Positions 33,246 to 42,310 are shown, counted from the stretch's first letter. The stretch: 64,000 nucleotides of DNA from Fibrobacterota bacterium (GCA_947466585.1 CANIEU010000002.1:124001-188000), one strand, 5' to 3'. Notes: generated by a model from the sequence alone, not told the origin. Numbers and translations: made by a program.

Positions 33246-34478
33246 ATGGGTAGTCCCATCGTGGGTTTGGACATCGGTACCACCAAGATCGGCGTCATCA
33301 TAGGCGAAGTCGCTGCAGACGGCAGTCTCAAGATCGTCGGCGTCGGCTCGAGCCCGAGCGACGGCTTGCGCAAGGGCGTGGTGATCAACATCGACAAAAC
33401 CGTGAAGTCCATCCAGAAGGCGGTGGAGGAGGCGGAACTCATGGCGGGCGTCGACGTGGGCTCCGTCTACGTCGGTATCGCAGGCGATCACATCAAGTCG
33501 ATCAACAGCCGCGGTGTGATCGCGGTGTCGCGTTCCGACAATGAAATCACCCGGCCCGACGTGGAACGCGTGATCGAAGCCGCCCGCGCTGTGGCTATCC
33601 CGCTCGACCGGGAGATGCTGCATGTGATTCCGCAAGACTTCGTGGTCGATGAACAGCCCGGCATCAAAGATCCGGTGGGTATGTCGGGCGTGCGCCTCGA
33701 AGGCGACGTGCACATCGTCACCGGAGCCATCACCTCGGTACAGAACCTCCAGAAGAGCGTTGAAAAAGCCGGACTGCGCGTGGCCGACATTGTGCTCGAA
33801 CCGCTCGCCTCTTCGTACGCGGTGCTGGAAGACGACGAGCGCGAGCTCGGCTGTGCCGTGATCGACATCGGTGGCGGCACCACCGACATCATTGTGTTCG
33901 TTGAAGACAGCGTGCGTCACACGGCCAGCATCGGCCTCGGCGGCCGCAACGTAACCAACGACCTCGCCATCGGCATCCGCACCCCGCTGGAGCGCGCCGA
34001 AGAGATCAAGCGCGCGTTCGGAACCTGCCTGCGCGGCGGGCCCGCCGACGGCGAATACATTCCCGTCCCGGGTGTGGGTGGGCGCGAAAACCGCGAGGTG
34101 AGCCGCGCCGTGTTGGCCTCCATCATCGAACCGCGCATGCGTGAGATTTTTACGCTGGCGCTCCGCGAACTGCAGAAGAACCACTACCTCGACACCCTCG
34201 GTGCGGGCATCATTCTCACCGGCGGCTGCTCGCAGTTGCACGGCGCGGCTGAGTTGGCCGAGCAGGTGTTCGGCATGCCCGTCAAGGTGGCCTCGCCCAA
34301 GGGCTTCACCGGCCTGGTGGACGCCGCCTCTTCGCCCGCGCATGCAACCGGCGTGGGTCTGATCCAGTACGGCCTGCTGCGGCGCGCCGAAGGCAAGGAC
34401 GATTCCGCAAGCCCCGCCAAGGGCCGTCTCGGAGACCTTTGGAACAAGGCCTTCGAATGGTTCAAAAGGTACGTTTGA
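33246..34478 (+). CDS. ftsA: Cell division protein FtsA
   Basis: Actin-like protein that tethers FtsZ to the membrane. The product is 410 residues, with CGGAGG 7 bp before the ATG. The phosphate-1 loop is VGLDIGTTKIGVIIGE, subdomain 1C carries AGDHIKSINSRGVIAV, the phosphate-2 loop is CAVIDIGGGTTDIIVF near residue 205, and the adenosine motif IILTGGCSQLHG lies near 320. The C-terminus ends in an amphipathic helix (LWNKAFEWFKRYV), the membrane-targeting sequence. A 90-bp spacer precedes ftsZ. Confidence 0.97.
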   Translation: MGSPIVGLDIGTTKIGVIIGEVAADGSLKIVGVGSSPSDGLRKGVVINIDKTVKSIQKAVEEAELMAGVDVGSVYVGIAGDHIKSINSRGVIAVSRSDNEITRPDVERVIEAARAVAIPLDREMLHVIPQDFVVDEQPGIKDPVGMSGVRLEGDVHIVTGAITSVQNLQKSVEKAGLRVADIVLEPLASSYAVLEDDERELGCAVIDIGGGTTDIIVFVEDSVRHTASIGLGGRNVTNDLAIGIRTPLERAEEIKRAFGTCLRGGPADGEYIPVPGVGGRENREVSRAVLASIIEPRMREIFTLALRELQKNHYLDTLGAGIILTGGCSQLHGAAELAEQVFGMPVKVASPKGFTGLVDAASSPAHATGVGLIQYGLLRRAEGKDDSASPAKGRLGDLWNKAFEWFKRYV

Positions 34479-34568
34479 TGAAGATCCTCACGACTGTGTG
34501 CACCCCCTGATTCAATCTGTCCAACCCTTCCTACCCTCTCAACTCAACTTCCTCACAAGGAGCGACTC

Positions 34569-35987
34569 ATGATGTTTGAACTCGATCACAAGGAAAAATC
34601 CGTCGCCCGCCTCAAGGTGATCGGCGTCGGCGGCGCGGGCGGCAACGCTGTGAACCGCATGATTGAAAGCGGCCTGCAGGGCGTTGAGTTCATCGCGCTG
34701 AATACCGATGCGGTGGCGCTGCAGCGCAACCTTTCCGAGCTCAAGATTCAGATCGGCGCCAAGCTGACCAAGGGTCTGGGTGCGGGTGCGAACCCGCAAA
34801 CGGGCATGCTGTCGATGGAGGAGGACACCGAGCGTCTGCGCGAGCATCTCGAGGGCGCCGACATGGTGTTCATCGCCGCCGGCATGGGCGGGGGAACCGG
34901 CACGGGCGCCGCGCCCGTGGTGGCCGAACTCGCACGCTCCATGGGCATCCTCACGGTGGCCGTGGTCACCAAGCCCTTCCAGTGGGAAGGCTTCAAGCGC
35001 GACAGCAACGCCCAGACAGGCCTTGAGGCCTTGCGCCGCGCCGCCGATACGGTGATCGTGGTTCCCAACCAGAAGCTGCTTTCGGTGGTGGAGAAGAACA
35101 CGCCGATGAAGCAGGCCTTTAAGATGGCCGACGAAGTGCTCAGCTCCGCCACGCGCGGCATCTCGGAGATCATCCTCGGCCATGGCGAGGTCAACGCCGA
35201 CTTCGCCGACGTGCGCACCATCATGGCCCAGGGCGGCGACGCTCTAATGGGCACGGGACGCGCCTCGGGTGAGAACAAGGCACGCATCGCCGCCGACCGC
35301 GCGATCCACTCGCCGCTGCTGGACAATATCAGCATCGCGGGCGCGACCGGCGTGCTGGTCAACGTCATCGGCAGCGAAGACATGACCATGGCCGAAGTCG
35401 ACGAGGCGATGAACTACCTCATGGAAGAGCTCGGCAAGGAAACGCAGGCGAACATCATCACGGGCTTCGTATTCAGCCCCGACATGAAGGACGAGATCGC
35501 CGTCACGGTGATCGCGACCGGCTTCGGCGGCAGCTCAGTCGCCAAGTCGCGCCAGGCGCACGAACCTTACCGCCGCGCGCCCATGTATCCCCAGCCCGAA
35601 ATGCGTCCGGCACCGATCATCGCACCGATGGCACCCCTCGCTCCTCTTGCTCCGATGCCCACCGCCGCTCCTCTGGCCACCGACTCGGAAACCGGTTCCT
35701 CGGAGATCTCCGAAAAATCGTTCTTACCGCTGGTGCCCGAAAGCCGCTCGCGGCTTGAGGATGGTCCCATCGCGCAGCCCGGCAAGGTGCCCTTCGGCGC
35801 CCGTCCGACGGCGCGCCCGGCCTTCGTGCCCGCCCCGCGTGTGCCCGAAGAGCGTCCGGCGCTCCAGGAGGCCGCTACAGCCCGTCCGAACACCTTGTTC
35901 TCGGGCCTGTTCGGCAATCCCAAATCGGATGCGGAACCGGACATCGATTACGAAACGCCGGCCTTCTTGCGCAACCAGGCCGACTAA
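34569..35987 (+). CDS. ftsZ: Cell division GTPase FtsZ
   Basis: Tubulin-like GTPase forming the Z ring. The product is 472 residues, about 90 longer than E. coli FtsZ, with AAGGAG before the ATG. The nucleotide region is VIGVGGAGGNAVNRM near residue 18, the tubulin signature GMGGGTGTGAAPVVAE near 105, and the T7 loop with NADFADVRTIM near 210. The extra length is a Pro/Ala/Met-rich linker (residues 330-455, for example APLAPLAPMPTAAP). The C-terminal tail DIDYETPAFLRNQAD is the canonical FtsA/ZipA-binding peptide. It is the last gene of the cluster. Confidence 0.97.
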   Translation: MMFELDHKEKSVARLKVIGVGGAGGNAVNRMIESGLQGVEFIALNTDAVALQRNLSELKIQIGAKLTKGLGAGANPQTGMLSMEEDTERLREHLEGADMVFIAAGMGGGTGTGAAPVVAELARSMGILTVAVVTKPFQWEGFKRDSNAQTGLEALRRAADTVIVVPNQKLLSVVEKNTPMKQAFKMADEVLSSATRGISEIILGHGEVNADFADVRTIMAQGGDALMGTGRASGENKARIAADRAIHSPLLDNISIAGATGVLVNVIGSEDMTMAEVDEAMNYLMEELGKETQANIITGFVFSPDMKDEIAVTVIATGFGGSSVAKSRQAHEPYRRAPMYPQPEMRPAPIIAPMAPLAPLAPMPTAAPLATDSETGSSEISEKSFLPLVPESRSRLEDGPIAQPGKVPFGARPTARPAFVPAPRVPEERPALQEAATARPNTLFSGLFGNPKSDAEPDIDYETPAFLRNQAD

Positions 35988-36062
35988 CATGACAACGCCG
36001 ACGCGCAACGTTTTAAACATTGCGATTCGTTTGATCATGTCCAGTTTGCTGGTGTCGAAAGT

Positions 36063-36111
36063 GTTGTAAGAGTTGATGAGTTGTAAGAGTTATAAGAGTT
36101 GTATGAGTTGA
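36063..36111. repeat. GAGTTGTAA direct repeat after ftsZ
   Basis: GTTGTAAGA GTTGATGA GTTGTAAGA GTTATAAGA GTTGTATGA GTTG: a mostly 9-bp period with one 8-bp unit. There is no inverted arm. It differs in period from the heptad sites. Confidence 0.75.
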
Positions 36112-36119
36112 AAAGGGGG

Positions 36120-36154
36120 GCGGGGGCGGAGCGATCCGTCCCCGCTTTTATTTT
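36120..36154 (+). terminator. Strong intrinsic terminator of the dcw cluster
   Basis: GCGGGGGCGGA-GCGA-TCCGTCCCCGC is an 11-bp stem (one G-T pair) with a GNRA tetraloop, followed by TTTTATTTT. It lies 133 bp past the ftsZ stop. Confidence 0.93.
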
Positions 36155-36167
36155 GCACTTTCCGGCC

Positions 36168-36590
36168 ATGCCAACCTGGATTCTGGATGCACTGCTTTCC
36201 GCCTTCTTTGCGGGGGTGACGGCAGTCATCGCCAAAAAGGGGCTCGCCGGAATCCCGGCCGATCTCGGCATGGTCGTCCGCACGCTGTTCGTGGCTTTGG
36301 TGGCCTTGGCCTTCGCATTCTTCATGGTGCCCGCAAAATCCCTCAAGGATCTGAACGGTTTCAACACGCTGTGGCTGGCGCTGTCCGCAGGGACGACCTT
36401 CCTTTCCTGGATATTCTACTACCGGGCGCTGAAGTTGGGACAGGTTTCCACCGTCGCGTTGATCGATAAGGGAAGTCTCGTGGTTTCGATTCTGCTCGCT
36501 GCCTTGATCCTCCGGGAATCCCTCACGCTGCGTACCGGATTCGGCGGTATTCTCATTCTTGCGGGCATCTACGTATTGGCGCGTAAATAG
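36168..36590 (+). CDS. Small EamA/DMT-type membrane protein
   Basis: Single EamA domain, 140 residues, about half of a usual ten-helix drug/metabolite transporter. Four to five hydrophobic helices: WILDALLSAFFAGVTAVIA, TLFVALVALAFAFFMV, TLWLALSAGTTFLSWIFYY and a C-terminal pair with GFGGILILAGIYVLA. The EamA phrase FYYRALKLGQVSTVALIDKGSLV is clear. Such half-size members work as homo- or heterodimers; no partner gene is adjacent. The start ATG at 36168 is chosen, because the longer track frame reads through the terminator. Substrate unknown. Confidence 0.82.
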   Translation: MPTWILDALLSAFFAGVTAVIAKKGLAGIPADLGMVVRTLFVALVALAFAFFMVPAKSLKDLNGFNTLWLALSAGTTFLSWIFYYRALKLGQVSTVALIDKGSLVVSILLAALILRESLTLRTGFGGILILAGIYVLARK

Positions 36591-36618
36591 ATCCTCGCGC
36601 GGCAGCTATCTTTACTCC

Positions 36619-37815
36619 GTGCGCCCCCTCCAGCTTTACATCCACGTCCCCTTTTGCGAAAAAAAGTGCCATTACTGCGACTTCGCTAGCTGGGAATCGC
36701 CCGCCGTCACGCAAAAAAAATGGCTGGATGTCGCGCTACGGGAAATAGAACACGCAGGGTTCGCTGGACGGGGCCCGTTCGCCGGCGCGAAGGTCTCCAC
36801 GATCTTTTTTGGTGGCGGCACGCCCTCGGTGGTGCCCACACGGTATCTCGAACAATTACTCGACAAGCTGCGCGAACATTTCGATCTCTCCTCAGTCGAC
36901 GAGATGACGCTCGAGGCTAATCCCAGCAGCCTCACGCACGACAAGCTCCAGACCTGGCGTAAACTCGGATTTCATCGCGTCAGCGTGGGCGTGCAGAGCT
37001 TCCATCAAGACGAGCTCACCTTGCTGGGCCGCGTGCACACGCCCGAAACCGCCGAGGCCGCGCTCGAACTGCTTTCCTCCGAAGCCTCCTCCAGCGGTCT
37101 CCGTTATAGTGCTGATCTCATTTTCGGCCTACCGGGCCAAACGCCCGAGCGCTTCTTCTCCAATCTCGAACGTTTGCTGCGTTACAACCCCGATCACATT
37201 TCCTTTTACGGCCTCACCATCGAAGAAGGCACCAAATTCGATGAACTCCACAAGGCCGGGCGACTCGTGTTGCCTGAGGGCGATCTCTACCAGGAGATGT
37301 ATGAGGGCGGTGTCGCGCTGTTGGCGCAGCAGGGTTTGAGGCGCTACGAGGTCTCCAACTTCGCGCGCGCCGGGCAGGAATGCCGCCACAACCAAGGGTA
37401 TTGGAACGGTGCGGCATGGCTGGCCTTCGGCCCCGGCGCGCACGGCTTCGACGGCAACCGCCGCTGGATGAACCCGCGTCAGCTGGAAGAATATCTCGCA
37501 TGGGGTGACGCGGGATTTCCCGACGCCGCGCGCGAATGGGACGATCTGGATGAGACCGCCCGCCTCACCGAGGCGGTATCATTGGGGCTGCGTCAGGCGC
37601 GCGGCTTTTCCCTCGTAGAGGTGGAACGCGCTTTCGGTGCGACCTGGGACGATGCGGTGTTCGCGCGCTTCGAATCGGCGGACTATCTGAAGCGGGAGGA
37701 CGGGTGCGTGCGTCTGCTCGACAAAGGCTGGCCGCTACTCGATGAAATCGCCGCGGATTTGTTGGCGCGCGCCACGGTAGCGACCGTCACACCTCGGCAA
37801 TCAACTTCGGCTTGA
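36619..37815 (+). CDS. hemW: Radical SAM heme chaperone HemW
   Basis: HemN-like radical SAM protein thought to insert heme into respiratory enzymes; often misnamed oxygen-independent coproporphyrinogen oxidase. The product is 398 residues from a GTG at 36619 giving RPLQLYIHVPFCEKKCHYCDF, with the iron-sulfur motif CxxxCxxC. Next come FFGGGTPSV, SVGVQSF, DLIFGLPGQTPE and YNPDHISFYGLTIEEGT. There is no fourth Cys directly after the triplet; HemN has an extra Cys (CxxxCxxCxC), so HemW is preferred. The C-terminal HemN-type domain is present. It overlaps the convergent phosphoesterase gene by 29 bp. Confidence 0.92.
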   Translation: MRPLQLYIHVPFCEKKCHYCDFASWESPAVTQKKWLDVALREIEHAGFAGRGPFAGAKVSTIFFGGGTPSVVPTRYLEQLLDKLREHFDLSSVDEMTLEANPSSLTHDKLQTWRKLGFHRVSVGVQSFHQDELTLLGRVHTPETAEAALELLSSEASSSGLRYSADLIFGLPGQTPERFFSNLERLLRYNPDHISFYGLTIEEGTKFDELHKAGRLVLPEGDLYQEMYEGGVALLAQQGLRRYEVSNFARAGQECRHNQGYWNGAAWLAFGPGAHGFDGNRRWMNPRQLEEYLAWGDAGFPDAAREWDDLDETARLTEAVSLGLRQARGFSLVEVERAFGATWDDAVFARFESADYLKREDGCVRLLDKGWPLLDEIAADLLARATVATVTPRQSTSA

Positions 37816-38551
37816 AGTCGAGATAGTCGCACGAGGTGAGGTGGTACTCCACTTCGTTTAACTTCCCGAACGCTTTTCCATTCCACTCCGCTTTCAACGA
37901 ATGCAGGTGGCCGAAAAGTACGTGCGCCGCGCCTGCCGTTTCCATGATGCCGGATACTCGCGAAGGCGTGAGTAAATGGTCGAGCGGGGGATAGTGCGTC
38001 AACCCGATACGCAGACCCTCGGGTAGACCCGCCGCACTCATCTTCAGGCGATGCAGCTCGTGGTCGTAAATCTCTTCCTGCTTTTTCGTGTCGGTCCCCG
38101 GCATCGCACCGTTCATACCGGGAATCGGCCCCTTGTTCGGGTCCCAGGCAATCAGGTCGAAGAGGGAATACTCCGTTGTGTCCCAGAGGCGCGCACCGAA
38201 GAAAACATAGGGACCGACCTTCACATGATTGTTGTGCACGAAGCGCAATGAAATCGGCAGTTCGCGTTCCAGCACGGCATTGGTCGGCCACCAGAAATCG
38301 TGGTTGCCGCGCAAAATCACCTTGATGCCCGGGAGTGCGTGCAGCCATTCGAGGTCGGGCATCACGTCGGGAAGTTTTTTCCCCCAACTGATGTCACCCG
38401 GCACGGCCACCACATCGCGCGGGCCCACGACAGCGCGCCAGGCGGCTTCGATCTTTTCGGGATGGCGGATCCATTCAGTGCCGAAGCGGTCCATGGATTT
38501 GTTCGGAACGCCGAACGAGAGATGCGGATCGGAAAGGGCGAAGAGTTTCAT
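37787..38551 (-). CDS. Metallophosphoesterase
   Basis: Calcineurin-like phosphoesterase of 254 residues; substrate unknown. The metal-binding motifs are in order: FALSDPHL (D-x-H), VAVPGDISWG (GD), LRGNHDFWW (GNHD), LTHYPP (H) and VLFGHLHS (GHxH). That is a complete two-metal site. The start is put at the ATG at 38551, since MKLFALSDPHL is the usual beginning; the track start seven codons earlier is also possible because neither has a clear ribosome site. No signal peptide, so cytosolic. It is convergent with hemW and overlaps its end. Confidence 0.88.
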   Translation of the reverse strand: MKLFALSDPHLSFGVPNKSMDRFGTEWIRHPEKIEAAWRAVVGPRDVVAVPGDISWGKKLPDVMPDLEWLHALPGIKVILRGNHDFWWPTNAVLERELPISLRFVHNNHVKVGPYVFFGARLWDTTEYSLFDLIAWDPNKGPIPGMNGAMPGTDTKKQEEIYDHELHRLKMSAAGLPEGLRIGLTHYPPLDHLLTPSRVSGIMETAGAAHVLFGHLHSLKAEWNGKAFGKLNEVEYHLTSCDYLDFKPKLIAEV

Positions 38552-38602
38552 TCGAGAGAGAAAATTACGCATTACAAAGGAAGACCGTTCCTCGATCGCG
38601 TT

Positions 38603-39691
38603 TCAAATTCCCGTCGTGTCTTCGGGATCGCGATTGTGTTCGAGTTCTTTGGAGAACATCTCCTCGAAAATCGACCAGGCGCTAAGGAACAATGCGGCGA
38701 GAATCGGGCCGATGATGAATCCAGAAAACCCAAACACCATAAGCCCTCCGAGTGTGGAGACCAGCACCATGATGTCGTGCATCTGAATGCTTTTGCCCAC
38801 CACCAGAGGGCGGAGCAGGTTGTCGATGGTCGAGATTACGAACGTGCCCACGAGCACCACGATGATGCCGGCCGTAGTGTGGCCGCTGAATAGCAGAAAA
38901 AGCGCAGCCGGAGCCCATACGAGGCCCGCGCCGAATGCCGGAATGACTGAGGCTAACATGGTGATCACGCCGAGAAAGGTCGGGGAGGGAACGCCAGTGG
39001 ACCAGAAAAGCAATCCGGTGAGAAAACCCTGGATCGCGCCCACCACGAAGATGCCCATGAACGCTCCCCGGCCCACCGTGAGAAAGCGTTGGAAGAGCGC
39101 CTTTTCGTAGGCGTCTGGAAGGGGAGAAAGGCGGACGATGCGCTCCAGCATGCGCGGGCCGTCGAGATAGAAGTAAAACATGAACAGGAACATCAGCGTC
39201 AGCTTGGCGAGCATGCCCGCCACGGCGGCGGCGCTCTCGGCAGCATGGCTTCCCAGCCAGGCGAGGGTGCGCTCACCGTACCCGGCGACCTTTTCGGGTC
39301 CGGGATAAAGGTGATTCAGGCCCGGGGGGAGAATGCGTTTAATGTTGCGACTGAATTCATCGGCATAGGCGAACACGCGCAAGTGTCCGCCGGTGGAGAT
39401 GAAGTCCGCCGCCTGTTGATATGCGGCCGTAATGATGGCGGCGAGCGGCAACACCAGTACGATTAGGATGAGCAGGATGGTCGCCGCGGCCGCGACGGTA
39501 CGGTACCGGAATTTGCGGGTTAACCAGACGAAGAGCGGATTGGAAAGGCCCGCGAATACCGCCGCAAGAAAAAGGATGAGCACGAAATCGCGTATGACGT
39601 ACAAAAAGCCCACCGTGATGACGGTGAGGGCGATTAGGAAGGTCTTGCGCTGAAACGCACTGTGATGCGGGTGCAGGGGAGACCTGTCCAT
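38603..39691 (-). CDS. AI-2E family permease (PerM/YdiK type)
   Basis: Integral membrane protein of 362 residues with about eight helices, first TFLIALTVITVGFLYVI. Family features: the PFVG-like glycine/proline segments GAIQGFLTGLLFWSTGVPSP and ASVIPAFGAGLVWAPAALFLL, then DNLLRPLVVGKSIQMHDIMVLVSTLGGLMVFG, which is the most conserved block. The family includes exporters of autoinducer-2 and Na+/H+ antiporters, so substrate is open. It runs in the same direction as the phosphoesterase, 51 bp upstream of it, and is divergent from the TrpD-like gene. Confidence 0.9.
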   Translation of the reverse strand: MDRSPLHPHHSAFQRKTFLIALTVITVGFLYVIRDFVLILFLAAVFAGLSNPLFVWLTRKFRYRTVAAAATILLILIVLVLPLAAIITAAYQQAADFISTGGHLRVFAYADEFSRNIKRILPPGLNHLYPGPEKVAGYGERTLAWLGSHAAESAAAVAGMLAKLTLMFLFMFYFYLDGPRMLERIVRLSPLPDAYEKALFQRFLTVGRGAFMGIFVVGAIQGFLTGLLFWSTGVPSPTFLGVITMLASVIPAFGAGLVWAPAALFLLFSGHTTAGIIVVLVGTFVISTIDNLLRPLVVGKSIQMHDIMVLVSTLGGLMVFGFSGFIIGPILAALFLSAWSIFEEMFSKELEHNRDPEDTTGI

Positions 39692-39744
39692 GGCGCGGCT
39701 CCGAAAGGGGGGATCCCTTTTCTATTAGTTTTAAGTTACATCCC

Positions 39745-40857
39745 ATGACGACCTCAGATCCCCTGATTCCCGCACCTTCCGTGGTTTCCACGGGTTCCGC
39801 CGTTCCTTCCGTCGCGGAACCTGCCGTACGTGTTGCAAATTTCGTTCGGAAAGTGGGCAAGGGTCGCACCTTGCTCAAGTCGATGGACCGGGTCGAAGCC
39901 GCCGATGCCTTTTCGCTTCTCCTGACCGGCGCTTTCGCCGATTCGCAGGCCGGGGCGTTCTTGCAGGCTTTGCGGATCAAGGAATTGAGTGTCGATGAGC
40001 TCGACGGCCTGATGGACACCTTTCTGGCTCGCCAACCTGCGGCCGTCCCCAAACTGCCCTCCGGCGGGTTTACGTTAAATCTCGCTTCGGATACCCCCCG
40101 CAAGGGAGGGTATGGCTCCCTGTTGGCGGCGGCGTTGTTGGCTGCGGATGGCCTTCCCGTGGGAGTGGTGCGCAGCGAGCCGGTGCTTTCGCACAATCGG
40201 GCCTCTTGGGACGCCACCTGGGCGCTGCTTGCGGTGTTGCACAAAGCGGGTTGCTGCGATGCACCGCATGCACCGGCCGCGCTGTGCGTGGTGGAATCGA
40301 ACGATCTGGTTCCCGATCTCCGGAACCTTCGGAAGACCCGGGGTGAGCTCGGGTTTCGGTCCTGTTTGCATACCGCCGAAAAACTTTTGAACCCGTGGGC
40401 CGACAAGCCGATCGTTTTGGGTATTTCGCATCGGCATTACGCCGAACGGATGGCCGATCATTTCGCGCGGCGGGGCAGAACGGCCAAGATTATTCTGGGA
40501 AATCACGGCACGCCCGATCTGGTCTTGCACAAAGAGACCGAGGTGTGGGAAGTGCTGCCCGGCGGGACGATCCGCACGGTATACTTTCACCCGGCTCAGT
40601 TGGGATTGGCTCCTGATGCGGCAGTGTACTCTCTAGGTGCGTTTGCCGAGTGGCCGGCGGAGTTGGCAAAACCGGATCACGGTGCTCTGGGACCGGTGCT
40701 CGCCTATCATCTGGCATTTTTACGGTATGTCGCCGGCGGGGAGACGCACGCCGCTTCCGACCCGCTGCTTAGTGCGATGCAGCTTACACCGCAACTTGCA
40801 CCGCAACCGGCCTTCCATTCGGAGACGGGCGTAAACGGGGGTTCCGCAAATGGTTAA
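39745..40857 (+). CDS. TrpD-like (anthranilate phosphoribosyltransferase-fold) protein
   Basis: The product is 370 residues and resembles glycosyltransferase family 3 and TrpD. The N-terminal helical domain has MDRVEAADAFSLLLTGAFADSQAGAFLQALRIKELSVDEL. In place of the TrpD phosphoribosyl-pyrophosphate loop GTGGD it has LASDTPRKGGYGS. Later segments fit TrpD-like YbiB proteins (ELGFRSCLHTAEKLLNP, ILGNHGTPDL). No other trp genes are nearby. So it is unlikely to be the tryptophan enzyme, and a YbiB/TrpD2-type nucleic-acid-binding role is possible. Its stop overlaps the next gene by 8 bp. Confidence 0.78.
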   Translation: MTTSDPLIPAPSVVSTGSAVPSVAEPAVRVANFVRKVGKGRTLLKSMDRVEAADAFSLLLTGAFADSQAGAFLQALRIKELSVDELDGLMDTFLARQPAAVPKLPSGGFTLNLASDTPRKGGYGSLLAAALLAADGLPVGVVRSEPVLSHNRASWDATWALLAVLHKAGCCDAPHAPAALCVVESNDLVPDLRNLRKTRGELGFRSCLHTAEKLLNPWADKPIVLGISHRHYAERMADHFARRGRTAKIILGNHGTPDLVLHKETEVWEVLPGGTIRTVYFHPAQLGLAPDAAVYSLGAFAEWPAELAKPDHGALGPVLAYHLAFLRYVAGGETHAASDPLLSAMQLTPQLAPQPAFHSETGVNGGSANG

Positions 40858-42256
40858 AAATTCGGGAAAAAAATCTGTGAAAAAAACAGCAAAGGCCAAG
40901 GCCCCGATTGCGGTTGATAAAACCCCGATGCATTCGAGCACTCGGCCCGAAGGTTCGATCCAAGCCATCCGCGAGGTGTTCGGGTATTTGCGGAGGTATC
41001 ACGACCAGGTGTTCGTGATCAAGATCGACGACGCCCTCATGAACCGGCCGTTGTTTCCGCTTTTGGTGCGCGACATCGTGCTGCTGCACGAAACCGGCAT
41101 TCGCGTTATCCTTGTACCGGGCGCGAAGACCTCGATCGACGCAGTGCTCGCAAAGTACGGCGAGAAGACGCGCGCCGTCGGCGGTGTGCGGGTGACTTCA
41201 TCCGAAGCGATGCCGCTGGTCAAGTTGGGCGCTTCGAACATCGCGAACGCCTTGCTTTCACTGTTGTCCGAAAACGCCGCGCACGGCGTCGTGGGCAACT
41301 GGGTGCGGGCGCGTGCCGTGGGCGTGGTGGGCGGCGTTGATTATCAGCATACGGGACGAGTCGAAAAGATCAACACCGACCTGATGCGCGGCATGCTCGA
41401 CGACGGGCTGATTCCCATCGTCTCGAACATCGGTTGGAACAGCGTGGGTCAGGACTACAACCTGAACAGCAGCGAGCTCGCTGTGGCCGTGGCTCGGGCG
41501 ATGCAGGCGACCAAACTGTTTTTCGTAGGCGAGCAGGCGGGCATTCCGGTGGTCCCGGGCTGTCGTTTCGCCGAACCGGAGGAGATGCGTTCGGGGCAGT
41601 TCTCGAACCTCGACCGCAAAGAGGGTGAAGCTCTCCTCAAGGAGTTCCCCAAAGCGCTGAAGCCTGAGGCACGGGAATTGATCGCGCTCGCGATGCAGGC
41701 GCTGGAAGGCGGCGTAGAGCGCGTGCACGTGGTGGGCGGCGCGCGGGACGGTATCTTGCTGCAGGAAGTGTTCAGCAGCGCGGGGCAGGGGACGATGTTC
41801 TACCTCGACGCATACGATCATGTCCATCCTGCCGAGGTTTCCGACATTCCCGAAATTCTGCGCATCATGCAGCCTTATGTGGACGACGGCGTTTTAATCC
41901 AGCGCACCGCCGAGGATCTCGCAGGCGATCTGGATCATTATACGGTCTACAAGGTGGACGACGTGCTGCACGGATGCGGAGCGTTGAAACCCATCGGTCC
42001 CGGCGCTGCAGAGTTGCTGGCACTCGTGGTTGATCCGGCTTATGCGGGGCGGGGTACGGGCGGTAAAATCGTGAACTACCTGGTTCAGCGCGCGCGCAAG
42101 GCGGGCGTGAAGCAGGTGTTCCTGTTGACCACGCAGACCAGCGATTTCTTTATGCGCATGGGGTTCAAGGAAGCGCCGGTGACGGCCTTGCCGGCAGCGC
42201 GGCGGAAGACCTGGAACCCGACGCGCAATTCGCGCGTGTTTGTCAAAACCATTTGA
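40850..42256 (+). CDS. argA: Two-domain N-acetylglutamate synthase
   Basis: First step of arginine synthesis, acetylating glutamate. The product is 468 residues. After a basic tail (KNSGKKSVKKTAKAKAP) comes an amino-acid kinase-like domain (residues 45-300) with FVIKIDDALMNR and IRVILVPGAKTSIDAVL, and an arginine-site-like region. A GNAT acetyltransferase domain follows from about 320, with LALVVDPAYAGRGTGGKIVNYLV as the acetyl-CoA loop and FFMRMGFKE near the end. This is the ArgA layout. The kinase domain lacks the canonical first-strand KxGG motif, as usual in ArgA. It overlaps the TrpD-like gene, which may be co-regulated. Confidence 0.88.
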   Translation: MVKNSGKKSVKKTAKAKAPIAVDKTPMHSSTRPEGSIQAIREVFGYLRRYHDQVFVIKIDDALMNRPLFPLLVRDIVLLHETGIRVILVPGAKTSIDAVLAKYGEKTRAVGGVRVTSSEAMPLVKLGASNIANALLSLLSENAAHGVVGNWVRARAVGVVGGVDYQHTGRVEKINTDLMRGMLDDGLIPIVSNIGWNSVGQDYNLNSSELAVAVARAMQATKLFFVGEQAGIPVVPGCRFAEPEEMRSGQFSNLDRKEGEALLKEFPKALKPEARELIALAMQALEGGVERVHVVGGARDGILLQEVFSSAGQGTMFYLDAYDHVHPAEVSDIPEILRIMQPYVDDGVLIQRTAEDLAGDLDHYTVYKVDDVLHGCGALKPIGPGAAELLALVVDPAYAGRGTGGKIVNYLVQRARKAGVKQVFLLTTQTSDFFMRMGFKEAPVTALPAARRKTWNPTRNSRVFVKTI

Positions 42257-42277
42257 TCACGGCTCAGACGGCGCCTT

Positions 42278-42306
42278 AAAAAAAGTGGAATCCCTTTCGG
42301 GAATCA
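42278..42306 (-). terminator. Hairpin terminator, second of a tandem pair
   Basis: On the minus strand GATTCCC-GAAA-GGGATTC with one mismatch, followed by CACTTTTTTTAAG. It lies downstream of the LamG lipoprotein gene and after the stronger hairpin at 42311. Confidence 0.6.
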
Positions 42307-42310
42307 AAAA

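Noticed and set aside
34478-34510. 10-codon ORF (MKILTTVCTP) overlapping the ftsA stop
   Set aside because: Too short, no ribosome site, not a helix or leader-like run; probably chance.
39745-40857. Assignment as trpD in a tryptophan operon
   Set aside because: PRPP loop not conserved and no other trp genes in the window.
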